Origin: Ruminobacter sp.
GTDB lineage: Bacteria > Pseudomonadota > Gammaproteobacteria > Enterobacterales > Succinivibrionaceae
Direction of reading: 5' to 3'
Assembly: GCA_017940385.1 (NCBI GenBank)
Contig: JAGAYS010000009.1
Location: 89,263 to 153,262 of the forward strand
DNA: 64,000 bases
Below are positions 39,623-50,594 of the stretch, piece after piece; positions within the stretch are counted from its first letter, which is position 1; each line of letters begins with the position of its first letter. The notes below the pieces were generated by a model, which saw only the letters and a program-made list of their open reading frames with translations, was not told where the DNA came from and ran no database searches. The position numbers were made by a program, and so were the translations under genes.

Positions 39623-40681
39623 GTGAAATTGAATAAATTCAAAATGTCCATGGCAGTACTGCTTACCGCAGTATTGCCTTTTTCCAATTTATGGGCGGAA
39701 GACAGATCCAGTCAGAACCAGGATGCCGAACACCGCCTCAGCGAGATGCAGAATGCTTACAGAAAATCAAACTTTGAACTGTATTTCGTGAAGCAGAGCA
39801 TTGCAACTGCAGAACCGATATCCTTTTCCCACGGGGTTGTGGATAATCGTCAGTACAGCCACTGGCTGTATCTTAACGGGGTGCCGATGGGGTATTTCTC
39901 AGCCGAGGAAATTATCGCCTATTTCAGGGCCGGAAGTCAGCCTGAACTGGTGGAACGCGGTGTCCCTCCGTTTCTTATCGGGCGTTTTAACACCGTATCC
40001 CTTGACAAAGTGTACAGCAATTACGTTCCCGTCAGTGTCGGCAGAAACAGAATAGCAGGCAGAAACGTATTTATGATTCGCCTGTCCCCGAAGAAGAATG
40101 ACCGTTACGGATACGTTCTCTACATTGATGAAATAACAAAGATTCTGCTGCAGGCTGACGTGGTTAACCCGACTGACGGTCAGATGGTGGAATCCTACAT
40201 GGCCACGCATTTTGTCAATACTTCGGAACCGAATAAAATTATTCAGAAGATTAACGAGGCCTATCTCAATGATCCCGTGATTATTGAAATGACATCCAGG
40301 GGGCATGACGTGTCAGACTCCGGTGAAGGTGAAGCCGCGGTGACGGACACCGGTAAGAATAAGCGTGCCGAAGAGGTAAGGAAGCTTGGGTGGGGGCTTT
40401 CATATGTTCCGAGCGGTTATGAACTCGTGAAGATAGAAAGGAATTCAATTACGGATCAGAACTCCGAGGCTGAGCATCTGCTTTATACCGACGGTCTTTC
40501 CGATCTGTCCGTATACCGTATAAAGGCTCTTGAAGGAAGTGAGTACCCCGTGGTCAAGCAGGGAATTACCAATCTTTTTCGTTACAGGGCCGATCCTTAC
40601 GAAATAGTTGTTGTCGGTGACATTCCCGTGGAAACGGAAAAGAAAATTGCCGAATCGTACAGCGTACCCGGAAATAATTAA
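39623..40681 (+). CDS. rseB: Periplasmic sigma-E regulator RseB
   Basis: 352 aa starting with GTG 3 bp after rseA. A signal peptide is visible (MSMAVLLTAVLPFSNLWA, cleaved before ED). The MucB/RseB two-domain body includes YSHWLYLNGVPMGYF and the C-terminal domain starting near GLSYVPSGYELVKI. RseB shields RseA from DegS. Its stop shares a base with the rseC start. Confidence 0.9.
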   Translation: MKLNKFKMSMAVLLTAVLPFSNLWAEDRSSQNQDAEHRLSEMQNAYRKSNFELYFVKQSIATAEPISFSHGVVDNRQYSHWLYLNGVPMGYFSAEEIIAYFRAGSQPELVERGVPPFLIGRFNTVSLDKVYSNYVPVSVGRNRIAGRNVFMIRLSPKKNDRYGYVLYIDEITKILLQADVVNPTDGQMVESYMATHFVNTSEPNKIIQKINEAYLNDPVIIEMTSRGHDVSDSGEGEAAVTDTGKNKRAEEVRKLGWGLSYVPSGYELVKIERNSITDQNSEAEHLLYTDGLSDLSVYRIKALEGSEYPVVKQGITNLFRYRADPYEIVVVGDIPVETEKKIAESYSVPGNN

Positions 40682-41172
40682 TGAATTCAAACAATGCATA
40701 TCTTGAGCGTCTTGCGCTTGTTGTCAGTGTGAATGAAGACTGCGGAACGGCTGTCTGTGAATATGGCGTTAACGGTCTCTGCGGAGCCTGTACGGAAAAA
40801 TCAGACGACTGTGTAACGGATATTTTTGCTTCAGGGCAGAAAACAATGGCATTTACGCTGAAAAACACCTGCGATGCCAGGGTTAATCAGGTAGTGAGGG
40901 TCGGTGTTCCGGCAAAATCACTTTTGCTGAGCTCATTTATTTCATACGTAATTCCCCTTGTTTTCATGTTAACCGGAGCCGGTCTGACGTTCTGGCTTAT
41001 GTCAGGACATGAGAATGCCGACATATATGCGGCAGTCGGAGCATTTATCGGCCTTGTTTTCGGATTCGTTACCGCCGCAATTACGGCCAAAATCATGCAG
41101 AACACCATATGGAATCCCAGAATGCTCGGGGTCCTGCCTTTCAGTCCAAAATGCAATACACAACAAAAGTAG
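40681..41172 (+). CDS. rseC: SoxR-reducing / sigma-E operon protein RseC
   Basis: 163 aa inner-membrane protein with two spans (residues about 79-103 and 111-138) and an N-terminal cysteine set (CGTAVCEYGVNGLCGACTEK). The family has this cysteine cluster and a role in keeping SoxR reduced in E. coli; here the role is inferred from order. The start overlaps the rseB stop by one base. Confidence 0.88.
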   Translation: MNSNNAYLERLALVVSVNEDCGTAVCEYGVNGLCGACTEKSDDCVTDIFASGQKTMAFTLKNTCDARVNQVVRVGVPAKSLLLSSFISYVIPLVFMLTGAGLTFWLMSGHENADIYAAVGAFIGLVFGFVTAAITAKIMQNTIWNPRMLGVLPFSPKCNTQQK

Positions 41173-41369
41173 AAAATTAGAGTATAATGCTGTTTTGATT
41201 TAACTATAAAATTTTATTTCAGCTCCGTTATGCGTAATAAAAGCCTTTCCGTCGTCCTGTCGGATTTATTATCCTGGAGAATTCGTATGCCGGATTCTGA
41301 TTGTGTTTAACGGCCGGAGCTGACAGAGACAGATTAATTTGGAAGAGTTTACAGGCTCCCTTACGAAGA

Positions 41370-43169
41370 ATGATAAAGAATAATATTAGAAACTTTTCAA
41401 TTATTGCCCATATTGACCATGGTAAATCCACGCTGTCCGATCGTCTGATTCAGCTGTGCGGCGGTCTGACAGAGAGAGAAATGCAGGAACAGGTTCTCGA
41501 TTCCATGGATATAGAGCGTGAACGAGGAATTACCATAAAGGCCCGTTCCGTAACCTTAAACTACAAGGCCAGAAATGGTGAGGTTTATGAGCTTAATTTC
41601 ATTGATACTCCGGGACATGTGGACTTTTCATATGAAGTGTCCAGGTCGCTGGCTGCCTGTGAGGGTGCACTTCTTGTAGTTGATGCCGGGCAGGGCGTGG
41701 AAGCTCAGACTCTTGCCAACTGTTATCAGGCAATTGATTTAAACCTTGAAGTTCTGCCTGTACTGAACAAAATAGACCTGCCTGCTGCCGATCCCGATCG
41801 TGTGGCGGCGGAAATAGAGGATATTGTCGGAATTGATTCATCTGAAGCAGTAAGATGTTCCGCAAAAACCGGTGTCGGCGTAGATGAAATTCTTGAGCAG
41901 ATTGTTGAAAAGATTCCTGCTCCTGAAGGAGACCCGGAAGGAAAACTGGAGGCTCTGATCATCGATTCCTGGTTTGACGATTATCTTGGTGTCGTTTCCC
42001 TTGTCCGTATCAAGAACGGTCATCTTAAAAAGGGTGACAAGATTAAGGTAATGAGTACAGGTGTCTGCTGGGGCGTGGACAGACTTGGTGTGTTTACTCC
42101 AAAGCTCGAGGATCGTCGGGAACTTTGCTGTGGCGAGGTCGGCTGGGTTGTCTGCGGTATTAAAACCATTCACGGAGCTCCGGTCGGTGACACGTTAACA
42201 AATGCAAAGGACGGAACCCTTGAACCTCTTCCGGGATTCAAGAAGGTAAAGCCTCAGGTTTATGCAGGTATGTTCCCTATTTCCACTGATGATTATGATG
42301 CGTTCAGGGAAGCTCTTGACAAGCTGTCTCTTAACGATGCATCACTCTTCTTTGAACCTGAAAACTCAACGGCTCTCGGTTTCGGATTCCGCTGCGGCTT
42401 CCTCGGCATGCTGCATATGGAAATCATTCAGGAAAGACTGGAAAGAGAATACAATCTTGATCTGATAACCACTGCGCCAACCGTGGTGTATGAAATTGAG
42501 CTTACCAACGGAGAGGTTATAAAGATTGATTCTCCGGCCGCTCTTCCTCCGGTAAGCAACATTGCCGAAATCAGGGAGCCTATAGCGGAGTGTAATATTC
42601 TTACACCTAATGAATACATCGGTAACGTGATGCAGCTGTGTCAGGAAAAGCGCGGTATTCAGACAAACATGGTTTATCACGGTAATCAGGTGGCACTGAC
42701 TTATGAGATTCCTATGGCTGAAGTCGTATTGGATTTCTTTGACAGACTGAAGTCAACGTCACGCGGTTACGCATCACTTGATTACAGCTTTAAACGTTTT
42801 CAGCCTGCCAAGATGGTTAGACTGGATATCCTGATCAGTCAGGAAAGGGTAGATGCTCTTGCAATAATTACCCATAAGGACAATGCGGTAAGTAAAGGCA
42901 GACTTCTGGTTGAAAAGATGAAAGAGCTTATCCCAAGACAGATGTTTGATATTGCCATTCAGGCTGCAATAGGCAGTCAGATTGTTGCGAGAAGCACGGT
43001 AAAGGCTTTGCGTAAGGACGTTCTTGCCAAGTGTTACGGCGGTGACATCACCAGAAAACGTAAACTTCTGGAAAAGCAGAAGGAAGGTAAGAAGCGCATG
43101 AAAGCCTTAGGTAAGGTTCAGGTTCCGCAGGAAGCCTTCCTGGCCGTTTTACAGGTGGGAAGTGAATAA
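41370..43169 (+). CDS. lepA: Elongation factor 4 (LepA)
   Basis: About 599 aa from the ATG at 41370 ([20 protein letters not shown]); a longer frame from a GTG at 41301 is not family-like. LepA is a ribosomal GTPase. The G1 motif is [10 protein letters not shown]3 is DTPGHVD, and G4 is NKID. The C-terminal LepA domain has [20 protein letters not shown] and [19 protein letters not shown]. It lies downstream of rseC with a gap of about 200 bp, where TATAAT at 41183-41188 may be a -10 box, and 11 bp before lepB. Confidence 0.97.
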   Translation: MIKNNIRNFSIIAHIDHGKSTLSDRLIQLCGGLTEREMQEQVLDSMDIERERGITIKARSVTLNYKARNGEVYELNFIDTPGHVDFSYEVSRSLAACEGALLVVDAGQGVEAQTLANCYQAIDLNLEVLPVLNKIDLPAADPDRVAAEIEDIVGIDSSEAVRCSAKTGVGVDEILEQIVEKIPAPEGDPEGKLEALIIDSWFDDYLGVVSLVRIKNGHLKKGDKIKVMSTGVCWGVDRLGVFTPKLEDRRELCCGEVGWVVCGIKTIHGAPVGDTLTNAKDGTLEPLPGFKKVKPQVYAGMFPISTDDYDAFREALDKLSLNDASLFFEPENSTALGFGFRCGFLGMLHMEIIQERLEREYNLDLITTAPTVVYEIELTNGEVIKIDSPAALPPVSNIAEIREPIAECNILTPNEYIGNVMQLCQEKRGIQTNMVYHGNQVALTYEIPMAEVVLDFFDRLKSTSRGYASLDYSFKRFQPAKMVRLDILISQERVDALAIITHKDNAVSKGRLLVEKMKELIPRQMFDIAIQAAIGSQIVARSTVKALRKDVLAKCYGGDITRKRKLLEKQKEGKKRMKALGKVQVPQEAFLAVLQVGSE

Positions 43170-43180
43170 GAGGTACCGTA

Positions 43181-44062
43181 GTGAATAACATTACTCTTAT
43201 CTTATATGTGGCGACGGGTGTGTCGGCACTGTTCTGGTTTGCAGAAATTCTGTATTTTAAACCGGGGCGCAAGCAGGCATTAAAGACTGCGGAAATTTCA
43301 CACAGAATTCCGCTGACGCGTAAGGAAAAGGAAGCCATAATGAATTCCAACGGCTTTATCAGTTCCATCGCCAGCTGTTTTCCCGTACTCTTTGTTGTCC
43401 TGATTGTGCGTTCATTCTGTTATGAGCCATTCAGGATTCCTTCCGCATCCATGATGCCGACCTTGCTCAGAGGAGACTTCGTGATTGTGGAAAAGTTTAG
43501 GTATGGTCTGCGTAACCCTCTGAATAACGAGACATGGATTAAAACATCATCTCCGCAAAGAGGTGAGATCGTTGTATTCAAGTATCCTGAAGATACAAGA
43601 ATCGATTATATTAAACGCATAATCGGTCTACCAGGTGATACCGTTGTATTTAACAAGGGTGAGCTGTTTATAAAGCCTGCCGGGGCATCGAACTATTCGA
43701 GAATTTCAGCTGTTGAGGATCCTGCTTCCCAGCAGATGTGGACGGCCGTTAATCTGAGTTATGCGAGTGAACACGGGCTGACCGGAACAGAGGATCTTCT
43801 TGGCTATAAGCATAAGATAATGCATGACAGTTCCGCAAATATAGTGGAAAAGTTCTATGTTCAGGGAGATAGACATTACGGGGAATGGGTTGTTCCCGAA
43901 GGCAGTTATTTTGTAATGGGCGACAACCGTGAACATTCGCGTGACAGTCGTTTTTGGGGATTTGTACCGGATAAGTATCTGGTAGGAAGGGCTGTAGGCA
44001 TCTGGTTCAGCGGAACATTTGATTCCGGTATAAGGATCGATAGATTGGGAGGCCTGGAATAA
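43181..44062 (+). CDS. lepB: Signal peptidase I
   Basis: 293 aa inner-membrane serine protease (324 in E. coli) that cleaves exported pre-proteins. It starts with GTG behind AAGAGGT. The catalytic Ser90 is in PSASM and the Lys145 general base in DYIKR; box E is [17 protein letters not shown]. Two N-terminal membrane segments (about residues 3-20 and 58-78) anchor it. It is coupled to rnc (1 bp gap). Confidence 0.95.
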   Translation: MNNITLILYVATGVSALFWFAEILYFKPGRKQALKTAEISHRIPLTRKEKEAIMNSNGFISSIASCFPVLFVVLIVRSFCYEPFRIPSASMMPTLLRGDFVIVEKFRYGLRNPLNNETWIKTSSPQRGEIVVFKYPEDTRIDYIKRIIGLPGDTVVFNKGELFIKPAGASNYSRISAVEDPASQQMWTAVNLSYASEHGLTGTEDLLGYKHKIMHDSSANIVEKFYVQGDRHYGEWVVPEGSYFVMGDNREHSRDSRFWGFVPDKYLVGRAVGIWFSGTFDSGIRIDRLGGLE

Positions 44063-44063
44063 A

Positions 44064-44780
44064 TTGGCTAATGAAAGGGATCTGAAGGAAAGATATTTTA
44101 GACTGGAAAAATCCTTGGGATATGAATACAGGGATCTTGGTTTTCTGGAAAATGCACTCACTCACAGAAGTGCCAGTACGGTGCATAATGAACGAGTTGA
44201 GTTCCTCGGCGACTCAATTTTAGGTTTTGTAATAGCCGACAGATTATTTGAACAGTTTCCGTCAGTTCAGGAAGGCGATCTTACAAGAATGCGCTCAACA
44301 CTTGTCAAGGAAGCCACGCTTGCGGAAATTGCACGTGAGTTTAAGCTCAGTGATTATTTAATTATGGGGCCGGGTGAACTTAAGAGCGGCGGTTATCGCC
44401 GTGACTCGGTATTAGCCGATGCCGTTGAATCAATAATTGCATCAATTTATCTGGACAGCGGCCGTAGCATAGAGGTAATCAGGGAACTGATTCTTACATG
44501 GTTTGAAGGCCGGTTGAAGGTTATTCATCCAGGTAACGATCAGAAAGATTCCAAAACTCAGCTTCAGGAGTTTCTGCAGGGTAGACATCAGCCTCTGCCT
44601 ATATATACCGTAACTGAGATTACCGGAGAGGATCATGATCAGAGTTTCACGGTAAGACTGACTTTTGAGAACAATCCGAATGAAGCTTACATTGGATACG
44701 GCACCAGTCGCCGTAAAGCCGAGCAGAATGCCGCTGCCAAGGCTTTACAGGTAATTTGTTTAAAAAATACTAAGAGGTAA
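44064..44780 (+). CDS. rnc: Ribonuclease III
   Basis: 238 aa (226 in E. coli) double-strand-specific RNase for rRNA and mRNA processing. The catalytic signature is [14 protein letters not shown] near residues 46-59, with the second acidic site in [16 protein letters not shown] dsRNA-binding domain ends the protein ([18 protein letters not shown] ... [16 protein letters not shown]). The start is TTG at 44064, right after lepB. Confidence 0.95.
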   Translation: MANERDLKERYFRLEKSLGYEYRDLGFLENALTHRSASTVHNERVEFLGDSILGFVIADRLFEQFPSVQEGDLTRMRSTLVKEATLAEIAREFKLSDYLIMGPGELKSGGYRRDSVLADAVESIIASIYLDSGRSIEVIRELILTWFEGRLKVIHPGNDQKDSKTQLQEFLQGRHQPLPIYTVTEITGEDHDQSFTVRLTFENNPNEAYIGYGTSRRKAEQNAAAKALQVICLKNTKR

Positions 44781-44784
44781 TCCT

Positions 44785-45720
44785 TTGAATTCTGACTTTG
44801 ATTTAGATGAAGTTGTGTCATCAGACACTCATTGCGGTTTTGTGGCCATAGTAGGCAGGCCAAATGTGGGTAAGTCCACTCTGCTTAATAAGATTTTAGG
44901 TCAGAAGGTAAGTATAACCTCAAGAAAACCTCAGACCACGAGACATCGTATTGTGGGTATCGATACTGAAGGTCTGTATCAGACCATTTATGTTGATACT
45001 CCGGGTCTGCACAAGGAAGAAAAGAGAGCCATCAATCGTCTGATGAACCGTGCCGCCGAAAGTTCAATTGGTGACGTGGAACTTATATTTTTCGTGGTTG
45101 ACTGTGCACGCTGGAATCAGGATGACGAAATGGTTCTGGAAAAGATTAAACAGGTTAACATTCCGACGGTTCTGGTTATTAATAAAATTGATTCGGTTCA
45201 GAACAAGAAGGAACTTCTGCCTGTCATGGAGAAGCTTTCCGGAAGACTGAATTTTAAAGATGTAATTCCTGTATCCGCCAAGCAGGGAACAAACGTCGAG
45301 ACTCTGAAGGACCTGGCCAGGGAATCTCTTCCTGCCTGTGAATTCTGTTTCCCTGATGATTACATTACGGACAGATCAAGCCGTTTTATGGCTGCAGAGA
45401 TTATTCGTGAAAAGTTAATGCGTTACACCGGGGACGAGCTTCCATACAGTGTAACCGTTGAAATTGAAGATTATAAGATTCAGCCTAACGGCACTGTTAA
45501 AATAAATGCCCTGATTCTGGTCGAGAGGGAAGGTCAGAAAAAAATGATTATCGGTGCCGGCGGTGAAAAGCTGAAGACAATTGGTACCGAAGCCCGAAAA
45601 GACCTTGAAAACATGCTGGAATCAAAGGTTTTCCTGCAGATGTGGGTCAAGGTGAAATCCGGATGGGCTGATGATGAAAGAGCTTTGAGATCTCTGGGTT
45701 ACATGGATTTTATGGAATAG
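44785..45720 (+). CDS. era: GTPase Era
   Basis: 311 aa (301 in E. coli) GTPase that checks 16S rRNA 3-prime maturation. G1 is [10 protein letters not shown]3 is DTPGL, and G4 is NKID; the C-terminal KH domain contains [20 protein letters not shown]. The start is TTG with AGAGGT upstream, 4 bp after rnc. The ten-residue acidic N-terminal extension explains the extra length. Confidence 0.95.
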   Translation: MNSDFDLDEVVSSDTHCGFVAIVGRPNVGKSTLLNKILGQKVSITSRKPQTTRHRIVGIDTEGLYQTIYVDTPGLHKEEKRAINRLMNRAAESSIGDVELIFFVVDCARWNQDDEMVLEKIKQVNIPTVLVINKIDSVQNKKELLPVMEKLSGRLNFKDVIPVSAKQGTNVETLKDLARESLPACEFCFPDDYITDRSSRFMAAEIIREKLMRYTGDELPYSVTVEIEDYKIQPNGTVKINALILVEREGQKKMIIGAGGEKLKTIGTEARKDLENMLESKVFLQMWVKVKSGWADDERALRSLGYMDFME

Positions 45721-45780
45721 TCAGGCTGTAAAGACTGAATTCTGTTTATTGTTCCCGGCAGTGGTATTACGGAAAAGAAA

Positions 45781-46554
45781 TTGTATACAGGTAATCGTGG
45801 TCGTGAGACCGTATGCTTTGTGATAAGAGCCGTTCCTTACAAGGAAAGCTCCCTGATTATCGATGCCTTAAGCATGGATATGGGGCGTATTTCTTTTGTG
45901 GCCAAGGGGGCAAGGAATGTTAAGAGCAGTCTTAAGTCCATGCTTCAGCTGTTTACGCCTCTCAAGGTAACACTCAGGGGACTTAATAACAGCCTTAAAA
46001 CGTTGGTTGAATGCAGTCCGGCGGGAAAGCAGATTACCTATCTTCCGCCGACTCTCTTTTCCGCACTGTATGTCAATGAACTGATTTATTTTCTCTACCG
46101 TATTGAGGATGACAGTACAGGAGTGTTTTCAGCATATGTTGAGGCCCTTGACAACATGCTTGATGAACGCAGAGTTGAACAGTCACTCAGAAATTTTGAA
46201 CTGACACTGCTTGAAGAGCTTGGTGTCGGTGTAGATTTCTATCATGAAGCCGGCAGTGATGAACTGATTAAGCCGCATACCTGGTATTTTTACAGAATGA
46301 ACCACGGTTTTGTTCCGGTTGATCAGGAAATAATAAGTGCCAATATCAACATAGAAGATGTCTACAGGGGCGGTGATTTACTGGAAATCCTTGAAAGACA
46401 CTTTACTCCATCATCTCTCAGGGCCGCCAAGAGAATATGTCGCAAGAATATTCAATACCTTCTTAACGGTCGCGAAATAATGAGCAGAAAGCTTTATATT
46501 GATTATCTCGAATCTTCTGAAAAGTCTGATGAGCAGGGCAGTCACGGCAGATAA
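45781..46554 (+). CDS. recO: DNA repair protein RecO
   Basis: 257 aa. RecO loads RecA with RecR and anneals ssDNA. The N-terminal OB fold is visible as ETVCFVIRAVPYKESSLIID ... GRISFVAKGARNVKSSL, and LEELGVGVDFYHEAGSDE is in the helical part. It starts with TTG behind a weak purine-rich site, 60 bp after era. pdxJ and acpS, which follow in E. coli, are absent here. Confidence 0.9.
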   Translation: MYTGNRGRETVCFVIRAVPYKESSLIIDALSMDMGRISFVAKGARNVKSSLKSMLQLFTPLKVTLRGLNNSLKTLVECSPAGKQITYLPPTLFSALYVNELIYFLYRIEDDSTGVFSAYVEALDNMLDERRVEQSLRNFELTLLEELGVGVDFYHEAGSDELIKPHTWYFYRMNHGFVPVDQEIISANINIEDVYRGGDLLEILERHFTPSSLRAAKRICRKNIQYLLNGREIMSRKLYIDYLESSEKSDEQGSHGR

Positions 46555-46858
46555 CCGTATTTTTTGCGGTTTTCCCAGGAGCTTTGAGGTCAGATGAACT
46601 TTTATCATTACAGGAACGTGCATCAGTTTCAGCATTAAGCGCTTTTTCAAAAACAGGTTCAAAGACCTTTTGGAAGGCATTATTAACGTCCTCAGCACGT
46701 TGCTCTCATATTCACTGAGAGTTAAATCTGCAATAATTCCGCAGCAGGATTCTGCCTAGATCATACAAAATCGGTTAAGTCCGTAATATTTACGAACTTA
46801 ACCGGAATCAGTGGATTTTATGTTACCCCCAATGCTTGCGGTAACTCAAAATATCAGA
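46555..46858. other. Convergent gap between recO and barA
   Basis: About 300 bp. It holds an inverted repeat at 46772-46804 (separate entry). The minus strand has short coding-like frames, with stops, that do not match a known family; they may be chance or a decayed gene. Confidence 0.4.
46772..46804. terminator. Bidirectional hairpin between recO and barA
   Basis: CGGTTAAGT-C-CGTAA pairs with TTACG-A-ACTTAACCG, a 14-bp stem with one mismatch and a 3-base loop. It lacks a clear T-run, so its role as a terminator is inferred from its place between converging genes. Confidence 0.5.
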
Positions 46859-49800
46859 TTACTTTTTCGGAGGAACCGTGGAATCCTTCAGCTGTTTTAG
46901 CCAGCTTTGTCCATTCTTTTTGATGTTTTCAATGAAGTCTTCAAGTTCAAGAAGCTCAGGTTCCAGGTCATCGACCGTGCTGCCCTGCTTGATGGCCAGT
47001 TCTATCGTATTGCACAGTTCTTTGACTTTAGGCATGCCACAGTAAACGGCTCCGCCTGCAAATTTGTGGATAACCGGAGCAAGTTCCTTTTCGTTGCCCT
47101 TTTTGAGCTTTTTATAATCATTTTCGAACTTCGGAATGCTGTCAAGGAAACCCTGCAGCATGTCTATAGCCAGATCTTTCTTGTTTGCAGCTCTGGTCAG
47201 GGCTTCGCTAACTGTCCACAGAGCATTGTTTGCGGCAGAATCTGTCTGGAGTTTTGGTTGTGACCCGGACGCATTGCTAACGGAATTTCCCTTAACGGCA
47301 ATCTTGCCGGTTCCTAATGTCTGCACCTGCTGATCCTTCACTTCTCCCTGTGAGGATTTCTTTTCCGCAAGTGTGGACAGAGAATTTACCTGGGCGGTGT
47401 TTTTCACATTTCCCTGTGGTTTCGGATCTGTCTGGGCAACAGACGTTCTAATCGGCAATTTTGCAGCATTAGGATTTTTAATGCCCACGGTAGGAGCCTT
47501 TTGGGCAGTCTTCCCCGCTACTCGCGGAATCCTTGACAGATTCACGGCTGATGCGACAGGTGTCTTTGCGTCAGCTGCAGACCTGTCAGCCGGTTTGGTA
47601 TCCGTCTGTGTTACGGATCCGGTGTCGACAGTAGGGACGGAGAGTGACTTTTCTTCAGTCAGGACCGTATCTTCTTTTTTAACGACCTTGATTTTTTTAC
47701 TCTTGTGCTGAGTGTGTTCTTCGGCTGCTTTTGACTGTTCTTCATTCTTATTCTCGCCGGTCACGGCGGCTGGTGCTGCCTTGCAGTATTTGAGAACCAT
47801 CTTTTTAAGGAGCTCTTCATCCAGAGGTTTTGACATGTAGTCAGCCATACCTTCCCTGATGAATCGTTCCTGTTCCTCTTTCACAACCAGAGCTGTAACC
47901 GCAACTATAGGAGTTTCCCTGTTGTTCACTCCTTTCTTGATATTTTTCATGGTAGTGACGCCGTCCATGATAGGCATCTGGATATCCATGAATATCAGGT
48001 CAAACTCAGTATGTAGACACTGTTCAATTGCATCGTGTCCGTCAGATGCCGTATATACGTCGGTAACAAGATCCTTAAGGAGAGCCTTTATCAGCGACAG
48101 ATTTATCGGGTTGTCGTCAACGGCAAGAATTGATGCCGGAATCAGATTGGTATTGGTACTGCTGAGTTCCTCGCTCTTGTTTTCTGCAGTATCGTTTGCG
48201 GTATCTTCCGCTTTTTCATCAGAAGTGTCAGGAACTGCATTCTGAATTTTAGGTGTCTCGGTACTGTCATGGTGTGGAAGGCTTTCCGTGCCGTGTGACA
48301 GCAGAGCCTGCAGAATCTTTTCGGAAGTGACCGGTTTGACCAGAACCGAAACTTTTGCAGACATGTCCAAAAGCTCTTTGTGTACCTTTTCATCCATTGT
48401 GTTAACGGCAACAATGACTTTCTTGACCTTTGACAGATCAAGGGCGTTGAATGTCGTGAGGAGTCGGTTGAATTCAAAGTTGCTCGGTTGTCCGATGACT
48501 ATGTAGTCCGGACTGTCTGCGGTCGCAAGAGCGTTAATGGCTCCGGTTGTTGAAACGGCAAATACGTCCATTTCGATTTCCTGAAGAATGCTCTTGATGG
48601 AATCTCTTACCCATGTGTTGTTTTCAATGACAACCACGCGGTTGTGGGCAAGAGCTCTCTGTTCAGGAGTTTTAATGTTGAGAACAGGTGAAATACCCTT
48701 ATTCAGAATAATGTTGAAATTGAATGTTGTTCCCTGTCCCGGTTCTGATGTCAGTGATATTTTACCGCCCATCTGTTCAATCAGGTGACTGGTGATGATA
48801 AGTCCCAGACCGGTACCGCCGTAGCGGCGTGATATTGATGAGTCAGCCTGTGTAAAAGGTTTGAACAAAGTGGTCTGTTTTTCCGGATCTATACCGATAC
48901 CGGTATCCCTTACCGATACGGCGAGATTAATCTTGGTGATAGGGATTCCGGAGGACTCCATCTTGGATATTTTAAGAGCCACGTTTCCGTTCTTTGTGAA
49001 TTTTATGGCATTGCCAAGAAGGTTCGTCAGAATCTGGCCTACACGAATAGGGTCGCCTATGACGTAATCATGTACGTCAGGATCGATATTTACGGTTAAT
49101 TCGATACCTTTCTGATAAACGGTAGGTGTAAGAAGGTTGACAGTTTCGTAGCATGCCTTTCTCAGTGAGAAAGGAATTTCCTCAAAACTCAGCTTTCCCG
49201 CTTCAAGTTTTGAGAAGTCCAAAATGTTGTTTACGATGGACAGCAGATTCTTGGCGCTGCGTTCTATTGTCTGAAGATATTCCGACTGATTGTTTCGTAA
49301 AGGAGTTTTATACAGTTGCTGTGCAAAACCTATAATGCCGTTAAGAGGAGTTCTCAGCTCGTGTGACATGTTGGCGAGGAATTCTGATTTGATTTTGGAT
49401 GCTTCGTTAGCCTGGTTAAGGGCCGAATCAAGCTTGTTGTTCTGATCGTCAAGAAGATCAAGGGTCTGTCTGAGGTCGTTTGTGGCTTCGTCCACGCTGT
49501 ACTGCATCTGGTTGTGGTATTCGGTCATGCTGTCAGCCATGGAATTGATGTAGTTGCGCAGTCGTTCGAGCTCACCGTACATGATGCCATTAACCTTTGT
49601 GTTTACATTTCCTTCACGGATTTCGTAAATGGTAGTGGTGAGGCGGTTTATTGGATCCACAATGATTCTGTTCAGATTGATTCCGAACAGCAGACTGAAC
49701 AGAATTCCCAACCCAAGGACCACAAGAGCCATGGTTACGCTTGAGTACATGTCAATAACAGTCTGTTGAGTGATAAGGTATATGCACACGTAGCCAGCAA

Positions 49801-50332
49801 CCGGACGGGGATAATTAATCTTGCTGTTGGTGAAGCTGAGCTGTTCCTCCTCGCCTTCGTATGGAGATTTTGTTTTGTCAACGTACAGTTTCAGCATGTC
49901 TGCTTCATTGTAAGTGTAAATCGGCATGCGCATGATTATGCCGCCGTTTTCCGAATAATCAACGCTTGCGGATTCGTAGATGTACTGATTTTTCAGAGGA
50001 TCCAGCCGGAATTGGTTGATTTCTGGAGCCGAACTCGATGTTACCAGCATGTTGTTGTCGTGGTCAAATACGGATATTGCCAGAACGTCTCTTGAGTTCT
50101 GCCTGTGAAATTCGTTGATGAGTCCCTGTGCCAGTATTTCGTCGCTCTGTGACATGGCATAGCTGAGGCTTGTAGCCAGAGGACTCAGTATCTCCCTGCC
50201 GTGCTCAATAAGTTTGTTATTAAGTCTGGTGTAGTTACTGAACAGAAAGTATGTCATTGTGGACAATCCCACAATGAGCAGGGGGAGAATGGAATATATC
50301 AGTATTCTCGTGCGCAGACCGTGCCGATTCAT
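46859..50332 (-). CDS. barA: BarA-like hybrid sensor histidine kinase
   Basis: 1157 aa tripartite sensor kinase; in relatives BarA activates UvrY/SirA to induce Csr small RNAs. Domain order: TM near residues 10-33, an extracytoplasmic domain to about 190, TM near 194-217, HAMP about 218-270, HisKA with NMSHELRTPL (His about 323), HATPase with GTGLGL, a receiver-like domain about 575-690 lacking the usual Asp, a true receiver with FMDIQMPIMDG (Asp about 780), a low-complexity linker of about 150 residues rich in K, T, A and Q, and an Hpt domain with HKFAGGA (His about 1088). E. coli BarA is 918 aa; the linker explains most of the difference. It is divergent from rlmD, as in E. coli. Confidence 0.85.
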   Translation of the reverse strand: MNRHGLRTRILIYSILPLLIVGLSTMTYFLFSNYTRLNNKLIEHGREILSPLATSLSYAMSQSDEILAQGLINEFHRQNSRDVLAISVFDHDNNMLVTSSSAPEINQFRLDPLKNQYIYESASVDYSENGGIIMRMPIYTYNEADMLKLYVDKTKSPYEGEEEQLSFTNSKINYPRPVAGYVCIYLITQQTVIDMYSSVTMALVVLGLGILFSLLFGINLNRIIVDPINRLTTTIYEIREGNVNTKVNGIMYGELERLRNYINSMADSMTEYHNQMQYSVDEATNDLRQTLDLLDDQNNKLDSALNQANEASKIKSEFLANMSHELRTPLNGIIGFAQQLYKTPLRNNQSEYLQTIERSAKNLLSIVNNILDFSKLEAGKLSFEEIPFSLRKACYETVNLLTPTVYQKGIELTVNIDPDVHDYVIGDPIRVGQILTNLLGNAIKFTKNGNVALKISKMESSGIPITKINLAVSVRDTGIGIDPEKQTTLFKPFTQADSSISRRYGGTGLGLIITSHLIEQMGGKISLTSEPGQGTTFNFNIILNKGISPVLNIKTPEQRALAHNRVVVIENNTWVRDSIKSILQEIEMDVFAVSTTGAINALATADSPDYIVIGQPSNFEFNRLLTTFNALDLSKVKKVIVAVNTMDEKVHKELLDMSAKVSVLVKPVTSEKILQALLSHGTESLPHHDSTETPKIQNAVPDTSDEKAEDTANDTAENKSEELSSTNTNLIPASILAVDDNPINLSLIKALLKDLVTDVYTASDGHDAIEQCLHTEFDLIFMDIQMPIMDGVTTMKNIKKGVNNRETPIVAVTALVVKEEQERFIREGMADYMSKPLDEELLKKMVLKYCKAAPAAVTGENKNEEQSKAAEEHTQHKSKKIKVVKKEDTVLTEEKSLSVPTVDTGSVTQTDTKPADRSAADAKTPVASAVNLSRIPRVAGKTAQKAPTVGIKNPNAAKLPIRTSVAQTDPKPQGNVKNTAQVNSLSTLAEKKSSQGEVKDQQVQTLGTGKIAVKGNSVSNASGSQPKLQTDSAANNALWTVSEALTRAANKKDLAIDMLQGFLDSIPKFENDYKKLKKGNEKELAPVIHKFAGGAVYCGMPKVKELCNTIELAIKQGSTVDDLEPELLELEDFIENIKKNGQSWLKQLKDSTVPPKK

Positions 50333-50594
50333 TTGAGCCTCTTACTCGTTAATGATAAAAGAATCGAAAAAGTATATAATATTTACCAGTTTCCTATTTT
50401 AGCAACTTTAAGTATTCTTAACTAGAAGATGGACGATCTTTTAGGCTCAAATATGTCTTATGTTAGAATTTTAAGATTTTATAAAATGATTTCCCGGAAG
50501 CTGTGCAAAGCATATAACAGGTCTTAAGCCGTATGTGCTGATGAAATGATAATGGTTACGGTTACCGTTCGCAGATAAAAATATAGAGTTAGGT

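Noticed and set aside
46411-46698. Minus-strand 95-codon frame over the end of recO and the gap
   Set aside because: Half of it is antisense to recO, and neighbouring frames in the gap have stops; no family resemblance. A decayed gene cannot be excluded.
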